A stretch of DNA of 64,000 nucleotides from Fluviicola taffensis DSM 16823 (GCF_000194605.1 NC_015321.1:1426001-1490000); one strand, 5' to 3'; positions 35,979 to 46,885 are shown, counted from the first letter of the stretch. Numbers and translations are program-made. Notes: a model not told the origin generated them from the letters alone.

Positions 35979-36587
35979 ATCAAAAACTTCTTGATTTTTC
36001 GCTAATAAGAGACCCTCAATTCCTGCAGATTTTGCTCCTTCCACATGCTGAGGACTATCATCAATAAAAAGTGTTTTTACAGGGTCTAAGTTATTCTCTG
36101 AGCATACGAATTCAAATATATTTGAATCTGGTTTACGCATTCCAATCGCTGAAGAAAAATAGGTTTTCTCAAAATACTGCTCCAAATTTTTATGTCCAAC
36201 TGATTTTTCTAACGATCTTCGAACAGCATCAATATGTATATCATTGGTGTTACTCAACAAAAATAGGCGGTATTTCGTAGCAAGCTCTTCCAAAAGTTGC
36301 AGGCGTTTTGTTGGAAAATCCAAAATCATAGCGTCCCAAGCATGAACCACCTGATTCGCCGTAGTGCCAAATGGCAAACGATCTAAGAGTTGATTAACGA
36401 AGTGAAATGAAGAAACTTCACCTCTTTCAAAACGGTCAAACAAATTCGTTTGCTGCAATTGAGAATAGGATTCTCCGAAATTTTTCATTCCTAAGGAAAT
36501 AAATGCCTTTTCTGTTAAATCGTAATCCAAATTCAACAAAACTCCACCCAAATCAAAAATGATTGCTTCTTTTGAGGTATTAATCAT
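35958..36587 (-). CDS. HAD-superfamily (subfamily IA) phosphatase
   Basis: 209 residues, cytosolic. Motif I is I-F-D-L-G-G-V-L (second Asp position replaced by Gly, as in the YihX/epoxide-hydrolase-N-like branch). Motif II is L-L-S-N-T-N, the Lys of motif III lies in the R-K-P-D-S region, and motif IV is F-I-D-D-S. The helical cap is present. The substrate is likely a small phosphorylated sugar or nucleotide. Confidence 0.88.
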   Translation of the reverse strand: MINTSKEAIIFDLGGVLLNLDYDLTEKAFISLGMKNFGESYSQLQQTNLFDRFERGEVSSFHFVNQLLDRLPFGTTANQVVHAWDAMILDFPTKRLQLLEELATKYRLFLLSNTNDIHIDAVRRSLEKSVGHKNLEQYFEKTYFSSAIGMRKPDSNIFEFVCSENNLDPVKTLFIDDSPQHVEGAKSAGIEGLLLAKNQEVFDLPFFLT

Positions 36588-36621
36588 AGTACAAAAGTAC
36601 TAAGTTCACTCAAATGACTGA

Positions 36622-36969
36622 ATGATGGAAGAAAAAGATTTAAATATACTCGTTCAAAAACTTCAATTGCAGTTGAGTCAACGTAAATTACTTGAAAAAT
36701 TGCAAACACAAATAAACAAAGACTTTCAACGAGCTGGAATTCTTGATTTTGAACTATCCGATCCAGATCCAAAAGTTTGGAATGGAAAAATTCAGACAGT
36801 TCTGCAAAAACTCAGTGAAACCCAACTTCAACATCTCCTATACCTCATAGACATACCAGAATTAATTGTCATACAAACCAACAATCATGAAAACCGGTTA
36901 TTTTATCTTTCAAATGCCATTTTACATCGTGAATTAATGAAAGTTTCTTTTCAAATTCAATTCAAGTAA
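36622..36969 (+). CDS. Hypothetical small soluble protein
   Basis: 115 residues, mostly helical and rich in Gln, Lys and Leu, with no signal or membrane segment. It starts M-M-E-E-K and is divergent from the HAD gene with 34 bp between starts. Not recognised. Confidence 0.6.
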   Translation: MMEEKDLNILVQKLQLQLSQRKLLEKLQTQINKDFQRAGILDFELSDPDPKVWNGKIQTVLQKLSETQLQHLLYLIDIPELIVIQTNNHENRLFYLSNAILHRELMKVSFQIQFK

Positions 36970-37078
36970 AAAGCGACTTTATTCAATTATTCGGTTCAAT
37001 ATTCGAGGTTCAAAACAATATATATCAATTTTGCATTTTTTTATAAGGCTTTTCGAGTCACGCATGGACTAAAAGTTA

Positions 37079-37086
37079 TAACTTTA
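37079..37086 (+). promoter_or_regulatory. Putative -7 element TAACTTTA upstream of sucA
   Basis: TAACTTTA, the same variant as at 13706, lies 22 bp before the sucA ATG. No clear -33 motif is visible. Confidence 0.4.
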
Positions 37087-37108
37087 CCCACCATTATAGT
37101 GCACGAAC

Positions 37109-39832
37109 ATGGATAAAGTGACGTACGTCGGAAATGCAGATGTAAATGCGATAGAGCATTTGTATCAGTCATACAGTAAAGACCCTGAAAGCGTAGATGT
37201 TAGCTGGCAAAAATTCTTTGAAGGATTTGATTTTGCTCGAACTAACTTCGAAGATGGAAGTGAAATTCCTGAAAATTTTCAGAAAGAATTCAAAGTAATT
37301 AATTTGATTCACGGGTATCGAACTCGCGGACATTTATTTACAAAAACAAACCCTGTTCGCGAACGTCGAAAATACGAGCCAACTTTAGCCATTGAAAACT
37401 TTGGTTTAGAGGCTTCCGATTTGGATACGGTATTTCAAGCAGGAGAACAAATTGGTATTGGTGCGGCAACATTGCGGGACATTATTCTAGATTTAGAGCA
37501 ATGTTACTGCCAATCAATTGGTATCGAATACATGTTTATGCGTGAGCCAGAGCGTTTGGAATGGTTCAGAAACAGCATAGAAGTAAAAAATCGACCAAAA
37601 TTTGATGTAGCACGTAAAAAGCATATCTATAAAAAACTCGTTCAGACTTCCAATTTTGAAGCCTTTTTAGGGAAAAAATACGTTGGTCAAAAGCGTTTCT
37701 CTATTGAAGGTGGCGAGGCTTTGATTCCTGCCTTAGATGCGTTAGTAGAAAAAGGTTCTAGCTTAGGAGTTGAATATTTTGTAATGGGAATGGCTCATCG
37801 TGGTCGTTTGAATACCCTAACAAATATCTTCCAAAAAAGACCACAAGATATCTTCTCCGAATTTGAAGGAAAAGAATTTGATTACGATGGTGCATTTGAC
37901 GGAGACGTAAAATACCATCAAGGGTTTACTAGTTCTGTAACAACTGAATCTGGAAAAGAAGTAGGATTAACACTTGCTCCAAACCCTTCTCACTTAGAAG
38001 CCGTAGATCCAGTTGTTCAAGGTATTGCACGCGCAAAATTGGATAATCATTTCCAAGACGAAAACAAAGTTTGTCCGGTAATGATTCATGGAGATGCTGC
38101 TGTTGCTGGTCAAGGTATTGTTTACGAGGTGATACAAATGGCTTTGTTGGATGGATATCGTGCTGGTGGGACAATTCACGTAGTGGTTAATAACCAAGTT
38201 GGATTTACAACAAATTTCCACGATGCGCGCTCATCAACTTATTGTACGGACGTTGCAAAAACAACATTGACTCCAGTTTTTCATGTAAATGGCGACGATA
38301 TTGAGGCAGTTATTCAAACCATGGAAATTGCCATGGAGTACCGCCAAAAATTCCACCGAGATGTATTCATAGATTTATTATGTTACCGCAAATACGGACA
38401 CAATGAAGGAGATGAGCCTAAATTCACGCAACCGAATTTATATAATATCATCGCGAAACATCCAAATCCGAAAGATATTTATTTGAAGCAATTATTAGCT
38501 GAAGGGTCACTTTCTGCTGAAACTGCAAAAACAATAGAAGACGAATACAATGCTCATTTGGAAAGCGAGTTCGAAACAGCGCGTAAGAATGAAAAAGCAG
38601 TCGTTTGGGATTTCTTAAGTAAAACTTGGGAAGGCTTCCGCCATAGCAAATCAGCTGATTTTGATTCAAGTCCTGAGACTGGAGTTAAAAAAGAGCGTTT
38701 GCTAGAGTTGGGGAAAAAATTAGCAACTTTACCTGAAGGCAAAAAATATTTTCGTAAAATTCAAAAGATTTTTGACGACCGTTTAGCGGCTGTTGAAACG
38801 AATAATTTGGATTGGGGAACAGCAGAAATGTTGGCTTATGCTACACTTCTGGACGAAGGAACCCCTGTTCGTATTTCTGGTCAAGATGTAGAACGCGGAA
38901 CGTTTTCTCACCGTCATGCTGTTGTAAAAACAGAAGATACGGAAGAGGAAATCGAAACCTTGAACATGCTTTCGGAAAAACAAGCAGCGTTTACAATTTA
39001 CAATTCATTATTGTCAGAATATGCAGTTCTTGGATTTGAATATGGATATTCATTAGCTGCACCAAAAGGATTAACGATTTGGGAAGCACAATTTGGAGAT
39101 TTCTTCAATGGTGCTCAAATTATGATTGATCAATTTATTACAGCTGGTGAAGATAAATGGTCTACTCAAAGTGGATTGGTAATGCTTCTTCCTCATGGAT
39201 ATGAAGGTCAAGGTGCAGAGCATTCAAGCGGAAGAATAGAACGTTGGTTACAACAATGTGCAGATGATAATATTCAGGTTGTGAATACTTCTACTCCTGC
39301 AAATCATTTTCACTTGCTTCGCCGTCAATTGATTCGCCCATTCCGCAAACCATTGGTGGTATTTTCTCCTAAATTATTATTGCGCTATCCAGCTGCTACT
39401 TCAACTTTAGAAGAAATGGCCAGTGGTAACTTCCAAGAAGTAATCGATGACTCTAGCGCAAAAGTTGGTCAAGTAGATACACTTGTTTTCTGCTCAGGGA
39501 AATTCTATTACGAAATGAAAGAAAAAGCTCTTGAAATGGGTGCAGATAACATGGCATTTGTTCGTATCGAGCAATTGTATCCTTTACCTCAAAAGCAAAT
39601 CGATGCTATTGTTGCAAAATACAACGCAAAGAATGTTATTTGGGCACAAGAAGAGCCAGAAAATATGGGTGCTTGGACTTACATTGCAATGAATTTAAGA
39701 CACATTCCATTTGTTGGAATCACAAGACCAGCATCTGCGGCTGCGGCCGAAGGTTCCAAAAAATTGCACGAACGTCGTTTGAAACAATTGTATGCAGATA
39801 TATTTAAATATGCATCTGTTCCAGTAAAATAA
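37109..39832 (+). CDS. sucA: 2-oxoglutarate dehydrogenase E1 component
   Basis: 907 residues, close to the usual E1o length. The N-terminal E2-binding helix (D-A-N-A-I-E-H-L-Y-Q-like region at 8-20) is followed by the thiamine diphosphate domain with M-A-H-R-G-R-L-N and H-G-D-A-A-V-A-G-Q-G-I-V-Y-E. The pyrimidine/transketolase-like domain with F-G-D-F-F-N-G-A-Q and H-S-S-G-R-I-E-R comes next, then the C-terminal domain. It decarboxylates 2-oxoglutarate in the TCA cycle and passes the succinyl group to the E2 lipoyl arm. It forms an operon with the E2 gene 30 bp downstream. Confidence 0.97.
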   Translation: MDKVTYVGNADVNAIEHLYQSYSKDPESVDVSWQKFFEGFDFARTNFEDGSEIPENFQKEFKVINLIHGYRTRGHLFTKTNPVRERRKYEPTLAIENFGLEASDLDTVFQAGEQIGIGAATLRDIILDLEQCYCQSIGIEYMFMREPERLEWFRNSIEVKNRPKFDVARKKHIYKKLVQTSNFEAFLGKKYVGQKRFSIEGGEALIPALDALVEKGSSLGVEYFVMGMAHRGRLNTLTNIFQKRPQDIFSEFEGKEFDYDGAFDGDVKYHQGFTSSVTTESGKEVGLTLAPNPSHLEAVDPVVQGIARAKLDNHFQDENKVCPVMIHGDAAVAGQGIVYEVIQMALLDGYRAGGTIHVVVNNQVGFTTNFHDARSSTYCTDVAKTTLTPVFHVNGDDIEAVIQTMEIAMEYRQKFHRDVFIDLLCYRKYGHNEGDEPKFTQPNLYNIIAKHPNPKDIYLKQLLAEGSLSAETAKTIEDEYNAHLESEFETARKNEKAVVWDFLSKTWEGFRHSKSADFDSSPETGVKKERLLELGKKLATLPEGKKYFRKIQKIFDDRLAAVETNNLDWGTAEMLAYATLLDEGTPVRISGQDVERGTFSHRHAVVKTEDTEEEIETLNMLSEKQAAFTIYNSLLSEYAVLGFEYGYSLAAPKGLTIWEAQFGDFFNGAQIMIDQFITAGEDKWSTQSGLVMLLPHGYEGQGAEHSSGRIERWLQQCADDNIQVVNTSTPANHFHLLRRQLIRPFRKPLVVFSPKLLLRYPAATSTLEEMASGNFQEVIDDSSAKVGQVDTLVFCSGKFYYEMKEKALEMGADNMAFVRIEQLYPLPQKQIDAIVAKYNAKNVIWAQEEPENMGAWTYIAMNLRHIPFVGITRPASAAAAEGSKKLHERRLKQLYADIFKYASVPVK

Positions 39833-39862
39833 AAATATTAGAAAACTAAAACCAATTCAATT

Positions 39863-41146
39863 ATGTCAATCCTTGAAATGAAAGTACCTAGCCCGGGAGA
39901 ATCAATTTCTGAAGTAGAAATTGCAACTTGGTTAGTTACGGATGGTGACTATGTAGAAAAAGACCAGCCTATTGCAGAAGTTGATTCTGACAAAGCAACA
40001 TTGGAATTGCCAGCAGAACAAGCGGGTATTATTACTTTGAAAGCGGCAGAAGGCGATTTAGTAAAAGTTGGACAAGTTGTTTGTTTGATCGATACTTCAG
40101 CTGAAAGACCAGCTGGTTCAGCAGCTCCTACTGAAGCTCCAAAAACAGAAGAGAAAGCACCTGCGGCTGAGAAAAGTGTTGAAGCTACTCCCGTTGCAGA
40201 AAAAACAAGTGCTCCAGTTCCTAACCCAGGGCCTGTAAGTGATAGTTATGCGAAAGGAACGCCTTCACCAGCAGCAGCAAAAATCATGTCTGAAAACGGT
40301 GTAAATGGAGCTAAAATAAATGGTTCTGGAAAAGACGGTCGCATTACGAAACAAGACGTTGTTGAAGCAATGGCAGCAGGAATTCCTGCTGATGCTACTC
40401 AAGGATGGGGAGGAACACGCGATCAAAATCGCGAGAAAATGTCCATGCTTCGTCGCAAGATAGCTGAGCGTTTGGTATCTGTTAAGAACGAAACAGCCAT
40501 GTTGACTACATTCAATGAGGTTGACATGAAACCAATAATGGATTTACGTGCGAAGTACAAGGATCAATTCTCTAAATTCCACGAAGTGAATTTAGGATTC
40601 ATGTCTTTCTTCACGAAAGCTGTAACTGAAGCATTGAATTTGTTCCCATCAGTGAATGCACAAATTGATGGAAATGAGATGATTTTCCACAACTACGCAG
40701 ATATTGGTATCGCAGTTTCATCTCCAAAAGGATTAATGGTTCCGGTTGTTCGCAATGCAGAACAAATGAGTTTGGCTGAAATTGAGCGAGAAATCAAACG
40801 TCTAGCTATTAAAGCTCGTGACGGAAAAATTACTCCAGAAGATATGACTGGTGGAACATTTACGATTACCAATGGTGGTGTATTTGGTTCAATGATGTCA
40901 ACTCCAATCATCAATCCTCCACAATCTGCTATTTTGGGAATGCACAATATTATTGAGCGCCCTGTAGCAATTGATGGTAAAGTGGAGATTCGTCCGATGA
41001 TGTATTTAGCATTGTCTTACGATCACCGAATTATCGACGGAAAAGAATCTGTAGGATTCTTAGTAAAAGTGAAAGAAATGATTGAAAATCCTGAAAGAAT
41101 TATCTTCGGAGGAAAAGACCCTTATGCGGTACTTCTAGGATTGTAA
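39863..41146 (+). CDS. sucB: 2-oxoglutarate dehydrogenase E2 (dihydrolipoyl succinyltransferase)
   Basis: 427 residues. Biotinyl/lipoyl domain (about 3-78) with the lipoylated Lys-44 in D-S-D-K-A. An Ala/Pro/Glu linker leads to the E3-binding domain (about 132-170, with P-S-P-A-A-A-K-I-M and [11 protein letters not shown]). The catalytic domain (about 195-427) carries the His-Asp motif in Y-D-H-R-I-I-D-G. It transfers succinyl groups to CoA. The E3 subunit is encoded elsewhere. The terminator lies 20 bp after the stop. Confidence 0.97.
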   Translation: MSILEMKVPSPGESISEVEIATWLVTDGDYVEKDQPIAEVDSDKATLELPAEQAGIITLKAAEGDLVKVGQVVCLIDTSAERPAGSAAPTEAPKTEEKAPAAEKSVEATPVAEKTSAPVPNPGPVSDSYAKGTPSPAAAKIMSENGVNGAKINGSGKDGRITKQDVVEAMAAGIPADATQGWGGTRDQNREKMSMLRRKIAERLVSVKNETAMLTTFNEVDMKPIMDLRAKYKDQFSKFHEVNLGFMSFFTKAVTEALNLFPSVNAQIDGNEMIFHNYADIGIAVSSPKGLMVPVVRNAEQMSLAEIEREIKRLAIKARDGKITPEDMTGGTFTITNGGVFGSMMSTPIINPPQSAILGMHNIIERPVAIDGKVEIRPMMYLALSYDHRIIDGKESVGFLVKVKEMIENPERIIFGGKDPYAVLLGL

Positions 41147-41166
41147 AATCTAACAAATTCATACCA

Positions 41167-41197
41167 AAACCCTGCGTTGCTTAACGCAGGGTTTTTT
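41167..41197 (+). terminator. Intrinsic terminator after sucAB
   Basis: 12-bp stem AAACCCTGCGTT / AACGCAGGGTTT with a 4-nt loop and T-run. Confidence 0.92.
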
Positions 41198-41325
41198 ATT
41201 TGATTAATTTGTAACACCCTGAATCACAAGTAGAAATAATAAGTTAATTTCGTCGTGCAACTAATTGTTAGATTTACAAGTCTGTCTATTAGAATTTAAA
41301 CTACATACTACTAATAATAACTTTT

Positions 41326-43706
41326 ATGAAGTTAGCTACTACTATAGCGATTACTCTAATCGGCTTTTCTGCTATGTCTCAACTTTCGGCAACGAGCAGC
41401 TCACAATTAAATACCAACTGCAACGGAACAGATTGCAATTATTCTGGACCAACCATTCTCATCAATGAATTAATGATTAGTCCGTTCGACAATGACGGGT
41501 CTATCTCTGGAAATGGCGGAGTATCTGCTGGAAGGGGAGAATGGATTGAGTTATATAATCCAAACCTCTGTGAATCCATCGATATATCTTGTTACTACCT
41601 AGGAAATAATACACCAGAAGGAAATGGCGGATTTGTTATTCCTGCAGGAACAATAGTACCACCTTCTGGATTTTGCATGATTCGTGGAGGAAATGTACCT
41701 GCAGTTCCAGCCAATTTATTGGTTCAAAATGGAGGAAAGTTTGCGCAGCAGGAACTCGTTTATGGTTTCCAAATGCAGGAGGCTGGTTCGCGTTTTACGA
41801 CTCCAATGGAGTGCCACAAGATGCCGTTTCATGGATATCTTCTGCAAATACCAATGGTTCACCATGCGTTCCAACTTTACCCGGTTGCATCAATGTAGCT
41901 TCCCTACCAAGTTATGACAATATTGCAGCCAATCGCAAAAATTACTTAAATACTCCCGCATCTTTAATTCTTGACAATTCAGTAAGAAGATTTCCAGATG
42001 GAGGTTCTTGGGATACACAAGCAGCACCAACCTATGCAACATGTAACAGCACATGTATTCAGCCAGGAACTTCAACGTGCACGGGAACAGCAACCGTAAC
42101 TGTTTCTGGTGGAACTCCCCCTTATACTTATGCATGGGACGATTCTCAAATTCAAACGACACAAACGGCAATTAATCTATGTGCAGGAACTTACAATGTT
42201 ACTGTAACTGATAACGGAGGGCTTGTTCAAGTTTTTCAAGCAACGGTAGAAGATTTTATTCCAACCGTTTCAGTCAATTTACCTACTGAAATTTGTATCA
42301 ATGCCAATCCAATAGCGATATCCGTGAGTCCAGTTGCAATTGCAGGTCAAACTGGAACTTTGACAGGAACAGGTGTTAATACAACAAACTTTAACCCTGG
42401 TACGGCTGGAGTTGGAAGTCATACTGTCAATTATTTCTTTGAAGATGAATTTGGTTGTAGCAATACAGCAAATGATGCAATTCTTGTAAATCCTTTGCCA
42501 ATTGTTTCCATTACAAATAATCAATCTCCTTATTGTCTTTCAAACACTCCTGCTGGATTAGTTCTTTCACCTACAGGTGGCCAATTAACTGGAACTGGTG
42601 TTACAACTAATCAATTTATTCCATCACAAGCTGGGGTTGGAACATTTACACTAACTTATACATATCAAGACACAAACGGTTGCTCAAATTCTACCACTAT
42701 CAATGTGCAGGTAACTGCTCCAGCTCCTCCAAGTTTAACAATCCCTTCTGATTTGTGTATTGATTCAGATACTGTTAGTATGATTGGAAATCCAACTGGT
42801 GGAAGCTTTCAAATTGACGGGGTAGCTTCGAACAATCAATTTATTGCACCAAATGAAGGAATCGGAAATCATATAGTCGTATATACAGTAACTGATGGAA
42901 ATGGATGCATTGCAACGGCAACCGAAAATTTAATGGTCCACGAACTACCCAACATTGTAATTCCTGTAAGTCAAAATTACTGTTACGAAACTGGATTTCA
43001 AACTGTAATCCCAACCCCAACAGGCGGAACATTTACTGGAGATAACGTAATTGGAAATGGAATAAATACTACTGGTGTTATTCCAGGAACATATACTGTT
43101 TCGTATTCATACTCAGATCAATTTGGTTGTTCGAATCAAGAAACTGCAAACTATTCAATTACCAGTCCAATTGAACCAAATTACGTTTATGAAACAACTT
43201 GTTTTCAGGGAGCAACATTGGTTTCATTAACTCAAAACCCAGGATATACCTACAATTGGAATATTGAGAACATCTTTGCTGGTTCTGGAAGTTCTTATTC
43301 TGCCACTTTTAGTACACCAGGAATTTATTCACTGACTTTAACTATCACGGATATTTTTGGATGTTCGTATGATTCAGTGGGTGTTATTCAAATTGAAGAA
43401 GGTGTCAAGATAGAAAAATTGGCGATGCCAAACATTATTACTCCTAATGGTGATGGAATAAATGACTATTTTGAAATGCCTCTTTCATTAACCGAATGTT
43501 TCGAATATGAAATTACGATTGTAAATAGATGGGGGAATTTAATCTATCAAATGGATAAAGATCATCCGTTATTTGACGGTCGTACTAAAAACGGAAACGA
43601 CTTAAATGAAGGTGTTTACTTTTACACCCTAAAATCAGATGATTTTGACTGCAATGACGAAAAATTCAAAGGTATTTGTTCTGGTAATATTACAATTGTA
43701 CGATAA
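41326..43706 (+). pseudogene. T9SS type B secreted protein with lamin-tail and Ig-like domains, split by a frameshift
   Basis: The first frame (41326-41898) gives a signal peptide (cleavage before Gln after A-M-S) and the start of a lamin-tail domain (G-E-W-I-E-L-Y-N-P). The second frame, open to 43706, continues the same domain (W-F-P-N-A-G-G-W-F-A-F-Y-D-S-N-G). Joining them at about 41737-41745 restores one protein of about 793 residues; the data fit loss of a single A in GGAAAG. After the lamin-tail domain come several Cys-poor Ig/PKD-like repeats. The last 90 residues (from P-N-I-I-T-P-N-G-D-G-I-N-D) form a gliding-motility/T9SS type B sorting domain. It may be a real pseudogene or a sequencing error. 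Confidence 0.8.
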
Positions 43707-43741
43707 AATTCTTCGAGACATGCTCAATGGATCAAATTATC

Positions 43742-43776
43742 AAAAAGGCTGGTATAAAATATATACCAGCCTTTTT
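43742..43776. terminator. Bidirectional intrinsic terminator between convergent genes
   Basis: 15-bp perfect stem AAAAAGGCTGGTATA / TATACCAGCCTTTTT with a 5-nt loop. A- and T-runs on either side serve both the lamin-tail gene and the convergent minus-strand gene. Confidence 0.9.
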
Positions 43777-43801
43777 GCACTACATTCGGGTCATCTGTTA
43801 A

Positions 43802-44731
43802 TCACTGATATTTACTCAACTTAGTACCATCTTCATAAACATAAATGACAAAACCTGGAGTGTTTTCATCCACCGCTTGTCCCATCAAATTTATAATTTC
43901 TTTCAGAGGGCTATCTTTCATCGTATTATCTACTACTACTAAATTTTCATACGTTCTTCTTGTTCCATCAGTATCCACTTGTGTAATGCGGTAATAATTT
44001 TTCTTACCATTAGTTGGATCGGAGTGATTGATCTGGTAGTTTTGCCTCACTTCCGAATTTCCAAGAGAGTAAACCCTTGAAATACTTGTCCACAATTCCG
44101 CTTCGGGATTTACGGACCATTCAACATCAAAGTAATCATTATCTTTTTCAGATAAAGTAGACCACTCCAATTTGTTTTCACTTCCCACTCTTTTTGCAGC
44201 AAACGAAACCATTTCAACGGGAAGAACCACATTACATGCAATATCAAAATCGGTGAGTTTATAACCTGTAGAGTTGACAGACACATCCGATTGAAAATTA
44301 AAACGGAAACGGAAATTTGGAGAAGTTGGAGCCGTAAATGGGGGAATGGTTGTTCCTGGAGCAACTCCAAAATTTCCAGTCCAGCCAGTTCCTACACCGT
44401 AGGGATTAATCCAGGTAGTACCATTGTTCAATGAATACTCAAGAAACATAAAATCGAAACTAAATTCCGCATTTCCAAATGCCATAAAAGTTATGGAGAC
44501 TGTGGATGCATTCGAACAACTCGCATCAATTGTTGGGGAAGTATAAGTCGTATTCATGTTATTACTATAATTCCCCGCACAATTGGTTGTGACATAATTA
44601 CAACCAGCTTGCCATTGAAGAGCGCCTGCGCCTACCCAACCAGGATTCACCCCTGCAGTCCAAGTATACGGAAGTTGGGAGAAAGCAGCAAAATTCAATG
44701 CCACAATCAAACCTGTTAGTAGCTTTTTCAT
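43802..44731 (-). CDS. Secreted protein, probable T9SS substrate
   Basis: 309 residues. The signal peptide ends A-F-S before Gln. A jelly-roll-like N-terminal region (about 20-165) contains F-L-E-Y-S-L-N-N-G-T-T-W, typical of ConA-like domains. The middle P-V-E-M-V-S-F-A-A-K-x-x-x-x-x-N-K-L-E-W-S-T-L-S-E-K-D-N-D-Y-F segment precedes sorting domains in many Bacteroidota secreted proteins. The last 40 residues (I-I-N-L-M-G-Q-x-V-D... F-V-I-Y-V-Y-E-D-G-T) look like a shortened type A sorting domain. Its start overlaps the preceding gene by 4 bp. Confidence 0.75.
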   Translation of the reverse strand: MKKLLTGLIVALNFAAFSQLPYTWTAGVNPGWVGAGALQWQAGCNYVTTNCAGNYSNNMNTTYTSPTIDASCSNASTVSITFMAFGNAEFSFDFMFLEYSLNNGTTWINPYGVGTGWTGNFGVAPGTTIPPFTAPTSPNFRFRFNFQSDVSVNSTGYKLTDFDIACNVVLPVEMVSFAAKRVGSENKLEWSTLSEKDNDYFDVEWSVNPEAELWTSISRVYSLGNSEVRQNYQINHSDPTNGKKNYYRITQVDTDGTRRTYENLVVVDNTMKDSPLKEIINLMGQAVDENTPGFVIYVYEDGTKLSKYQ

Positions 44732-45072
44732 GACTTTCTGAGTGTTGCCCGGGGTAAATACTTTTCTTTAGCAAGTAGGTTTATAATCAAACCTTGTTCA
44801 TTTGTAAAGGAGAAATCTACAGATTCTCTTCGCAAGTCTTCATACTGAGAAACATCAAATGAGTTGATATCAAATCCAATCACATGAGAATCATCAATGG
44901 AGTAGCTCTCACAATAATAATAAGTGATTGCCTCTAGCTTTTGTTGCGGCATCTCCGCAAGTTGTTCTTCTGTAAAATGTATCAACAACCTTTGATCGTA
45001 TGTAGAATTACCCTGACCAAAGGAAAAAGACGCAAGAGTTAGAAAAACAATTAGGATTAAATTGTAATTCAT
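44728..45072 (-). CDS. Small exported hypothetical protein
   Basis: 114 residues with a signal peptide (cleavage before Gln after S-F-G). The rest contains E-E-Q-L-A-E-M-P-Q-Q-K-L-E-A-I-T-Y-Y-Y and a Y-E-D-L-R segment. Comparable short proteins precede T9SS cargo genes in related genomes, but I cannot name a family. It is translationally coupled (ATGA) to the secreted protein that follows. Confidence 0.6.
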   Translation of the reverse strand: MNYNLILIVFLTLASFSFGQGNSTYDQRLLIHFTEEQLAEMPQQKLEAITYYYCESYSIDDSHVIGFDINSFDVSQYEDLRRESVDFSFTNEQGLIINLLAKEKYLPRATLRKS

Positions 45073-45294
45073 TAATATTAAGTTTCAATGAACTAAATAT
45101 AAAGTTTAAACTAATTCGTTAAACACAAAATGAGTAAAACAGAATTATTAACGAACATACCGTTTCATTCTTTGAATATTGTTTATTCATCAAAAGAATC
45201 AGGTTAAAAAAACCAACCTGTAAGAAGAAGTCTACGTTTAAGTTTCAATAGCTTGATACAAATCCTTATTTTTGGCATTCAGAATACATTCAAT

Positions 45295-46284
45295 ATGCGC
45301 GTACTATCTTTAATTGGTTTACTCTTTCTAATTTTTTCATGCGGTGGAAATGCTTCCAAAAAACCCGAAAAGCAGCTTACCATTGATCAACTTTACAAAA
45401 AGTATCCAGATAGTGTTCCTATCATGATTCAACATGGAAACTTAATGTTTGAAAGGTACGATTTTGATAAATCATTACATGATGGAGCAAAGGCTTATAG
45501 AATACAGCCGTGGAATACGGAAGCTCGTTTTTTATATGCAAACGCGTTGAATAACAGAGCTGAAAGAACTGCTAGTGATGTAATGTCTGCCCAGCAGCAT
45601 TTTAAATTCGTGATAAACAAACAACCAAAAAATTTAGCTGCTCTTGTTGCTATTGCTACAACATATGCACAGCAAGGAGATAACGAAAAAGCATTTTACT
45701 ATAGCAATGAGGCACTCCGGATTAACAAAAAATACAGAGATGCTTATATATTGAAAGGAAGTATTTATTTAAGTTTAGGTAACACCAAACTGGCTAAATC
45801 ATCGTATCAAACAGCAATTGATCAAGATCCGGATTTCTTTGAGGCTTATGTAAAACTAGGATTAATGTATCAAGCAGAACAAGATCCATTGTGTATTGAG
45901 TATTTTATAACGGCCTCTCAAATCCGACCAAATAACATTGAAGTTTTGTATAATTTGGCTTATGCTTATCAAGAATTTGACAAAATTCCCGAAGCACAAC
46001 AGACATATCGAGAAATGCTCAAAAAAGACCCCAGCTTCACTCCTCCATTATTTCAATTAGGGTGGATTAAACAAAACATGGAATCTGATATTGACAGCGC
46101 AGTTTTTTTCTACAATAAAACACTTCAAAAAGAACCAAGATATGTTGAAGCATGGCATAATTTAGGAATGATCAATGAAATGAAAGGAGAAAAATACAAA
46201 GCAATTCAATATTACAGAAAAGCCTTGAAATACAATCCTGATTTTAAGGATTCCGATGATGCTATCAGACGACTATCAAAATGA
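45295..46284 (+). CDS. TPR-repeat lipoprotein
   Basis: 329 residues from the Met that starts a lipoprotein signal (lipobox L-I-F-S-C). The body is made of about seven tetratricopeptide repeats (for example A-L-V-A-I-A-T-T-Y-A-Q-Q-G-D and A-W-H-N-L-G-M-I-N-E-M-K-G). It is probably a periplasmic or outer-membrane scaffold. The stop overlaps the next ATG by 4 bp. Confidence 0.85.
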   Translation: MRVLSLIGLLFLIFSCGGNASKKPEKQLTIDQLYKKYPDSVPIMIQHGNLMFERYDFDKSLHDGAKAYRIQPWNTEARFLYANALNNRAERTASDVMSAQQHFKFVINKQPKNLAALVAIATTYAQQGDNEKAFYYSNEALRINKKYRDAYILKGSIYLSLGNTKLAKSSYQTAIDQDPDFFEAYVKLGLMYQAEQDPLCIEYFITASQIRPNNIEVLYNLAYAYQEFDKIPEAQQTYREMLKKDPSFTPPLFQLGWIKQNMESDIDSAVFFYNKTLQKEPRYVEAWHNLGMINEMKGEKYKAIQYYRKALKYNPDFKDSDDAIRRLSK

Positions 46285-46883
46285 CGCCAAAAAAAGCGAT
46301 TCTTTTTCAAACCTTTATTGAGGGACTTATTCCTATTTTGGGTTATTTTTATTGGGAATGGGACGCAAGCTTTATCCTCTTGTTCTATTTAATTGATTGG
46401 ATCTTATTTTGGATACTTAGTGTGCTAAAAGCTCAGAAGAGAATTCAATTCAGTGAGACTGTTGCAGAAAAAAAACTGGCGAGCAAACGTCTAAGCATTG
46501 CGTTTTTATGTATTTTAAGCACCTCTCTTGCGCTTTTTTACACCCTGCCGAACATACACTCGATTTTTTCATGGAAAGAGCGCATATGGGCATTCTTAAC
46601 ATACAGTGACCTGGGGATCCAACAAGGAATTCTATTAATTCCATTGATGACATTGAGTGGATATTTAGCCTATAAACAGCAATTTCTTATACCTCAATTG
46701 TTTAGAAAATATCCAGTAAGTCAATTCACCAGAGAACCTTTAAAACAAGGAATAATCCTTACAATCATTTTTGGGATTGTTTTACTCGTATCCTATTTCT
46801 ATCCATTCCCCGAAGAAGTTTTAATTTTCGGAACTGTTGGTGGAGTAATTGCCTACCGATTGTTTAGTCGAAGTACCATTTGA
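46281..46883 (+). CDS. Hypothetical multi-pass membrane protein
   Basis: 200 residues with about five membrane helices (about 15-48, 70-90, 111-130, 152-172 and 177-193). Translationally coupled to the TPR lipoprotein. Not recognised; a joint role with it is inferred from the overlap. Confidence 0.6.
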   Translation: MTPKKAILFQTFIEGLIPILGYFYWEWDASFILLFYLIDWILFWILSVLKAQKRIQFSETVAEKKLASKRLSIAFLCILSTSLALFYTLPNIHSIFSWKERIWAFLTYSDLGIQQGILLIPLMTLSGYLAYKQQFLIPQLFRKYPVSQFTREPLKQGIILTIIFGIVLLVSYFYPFPEEVLIFGTVGGVIAYRLFSRSTI

Positions 46884-46885
46884 TC

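Noticed and set aside
41326-43706. Programmed -1 frameshifting to join the two frames of the lamin-tail protein
   Set aside because: No X-XXY-YYZ slippery heptamer or downstream pseudoknot is visible at the junction; loss of one A explains it more simply.
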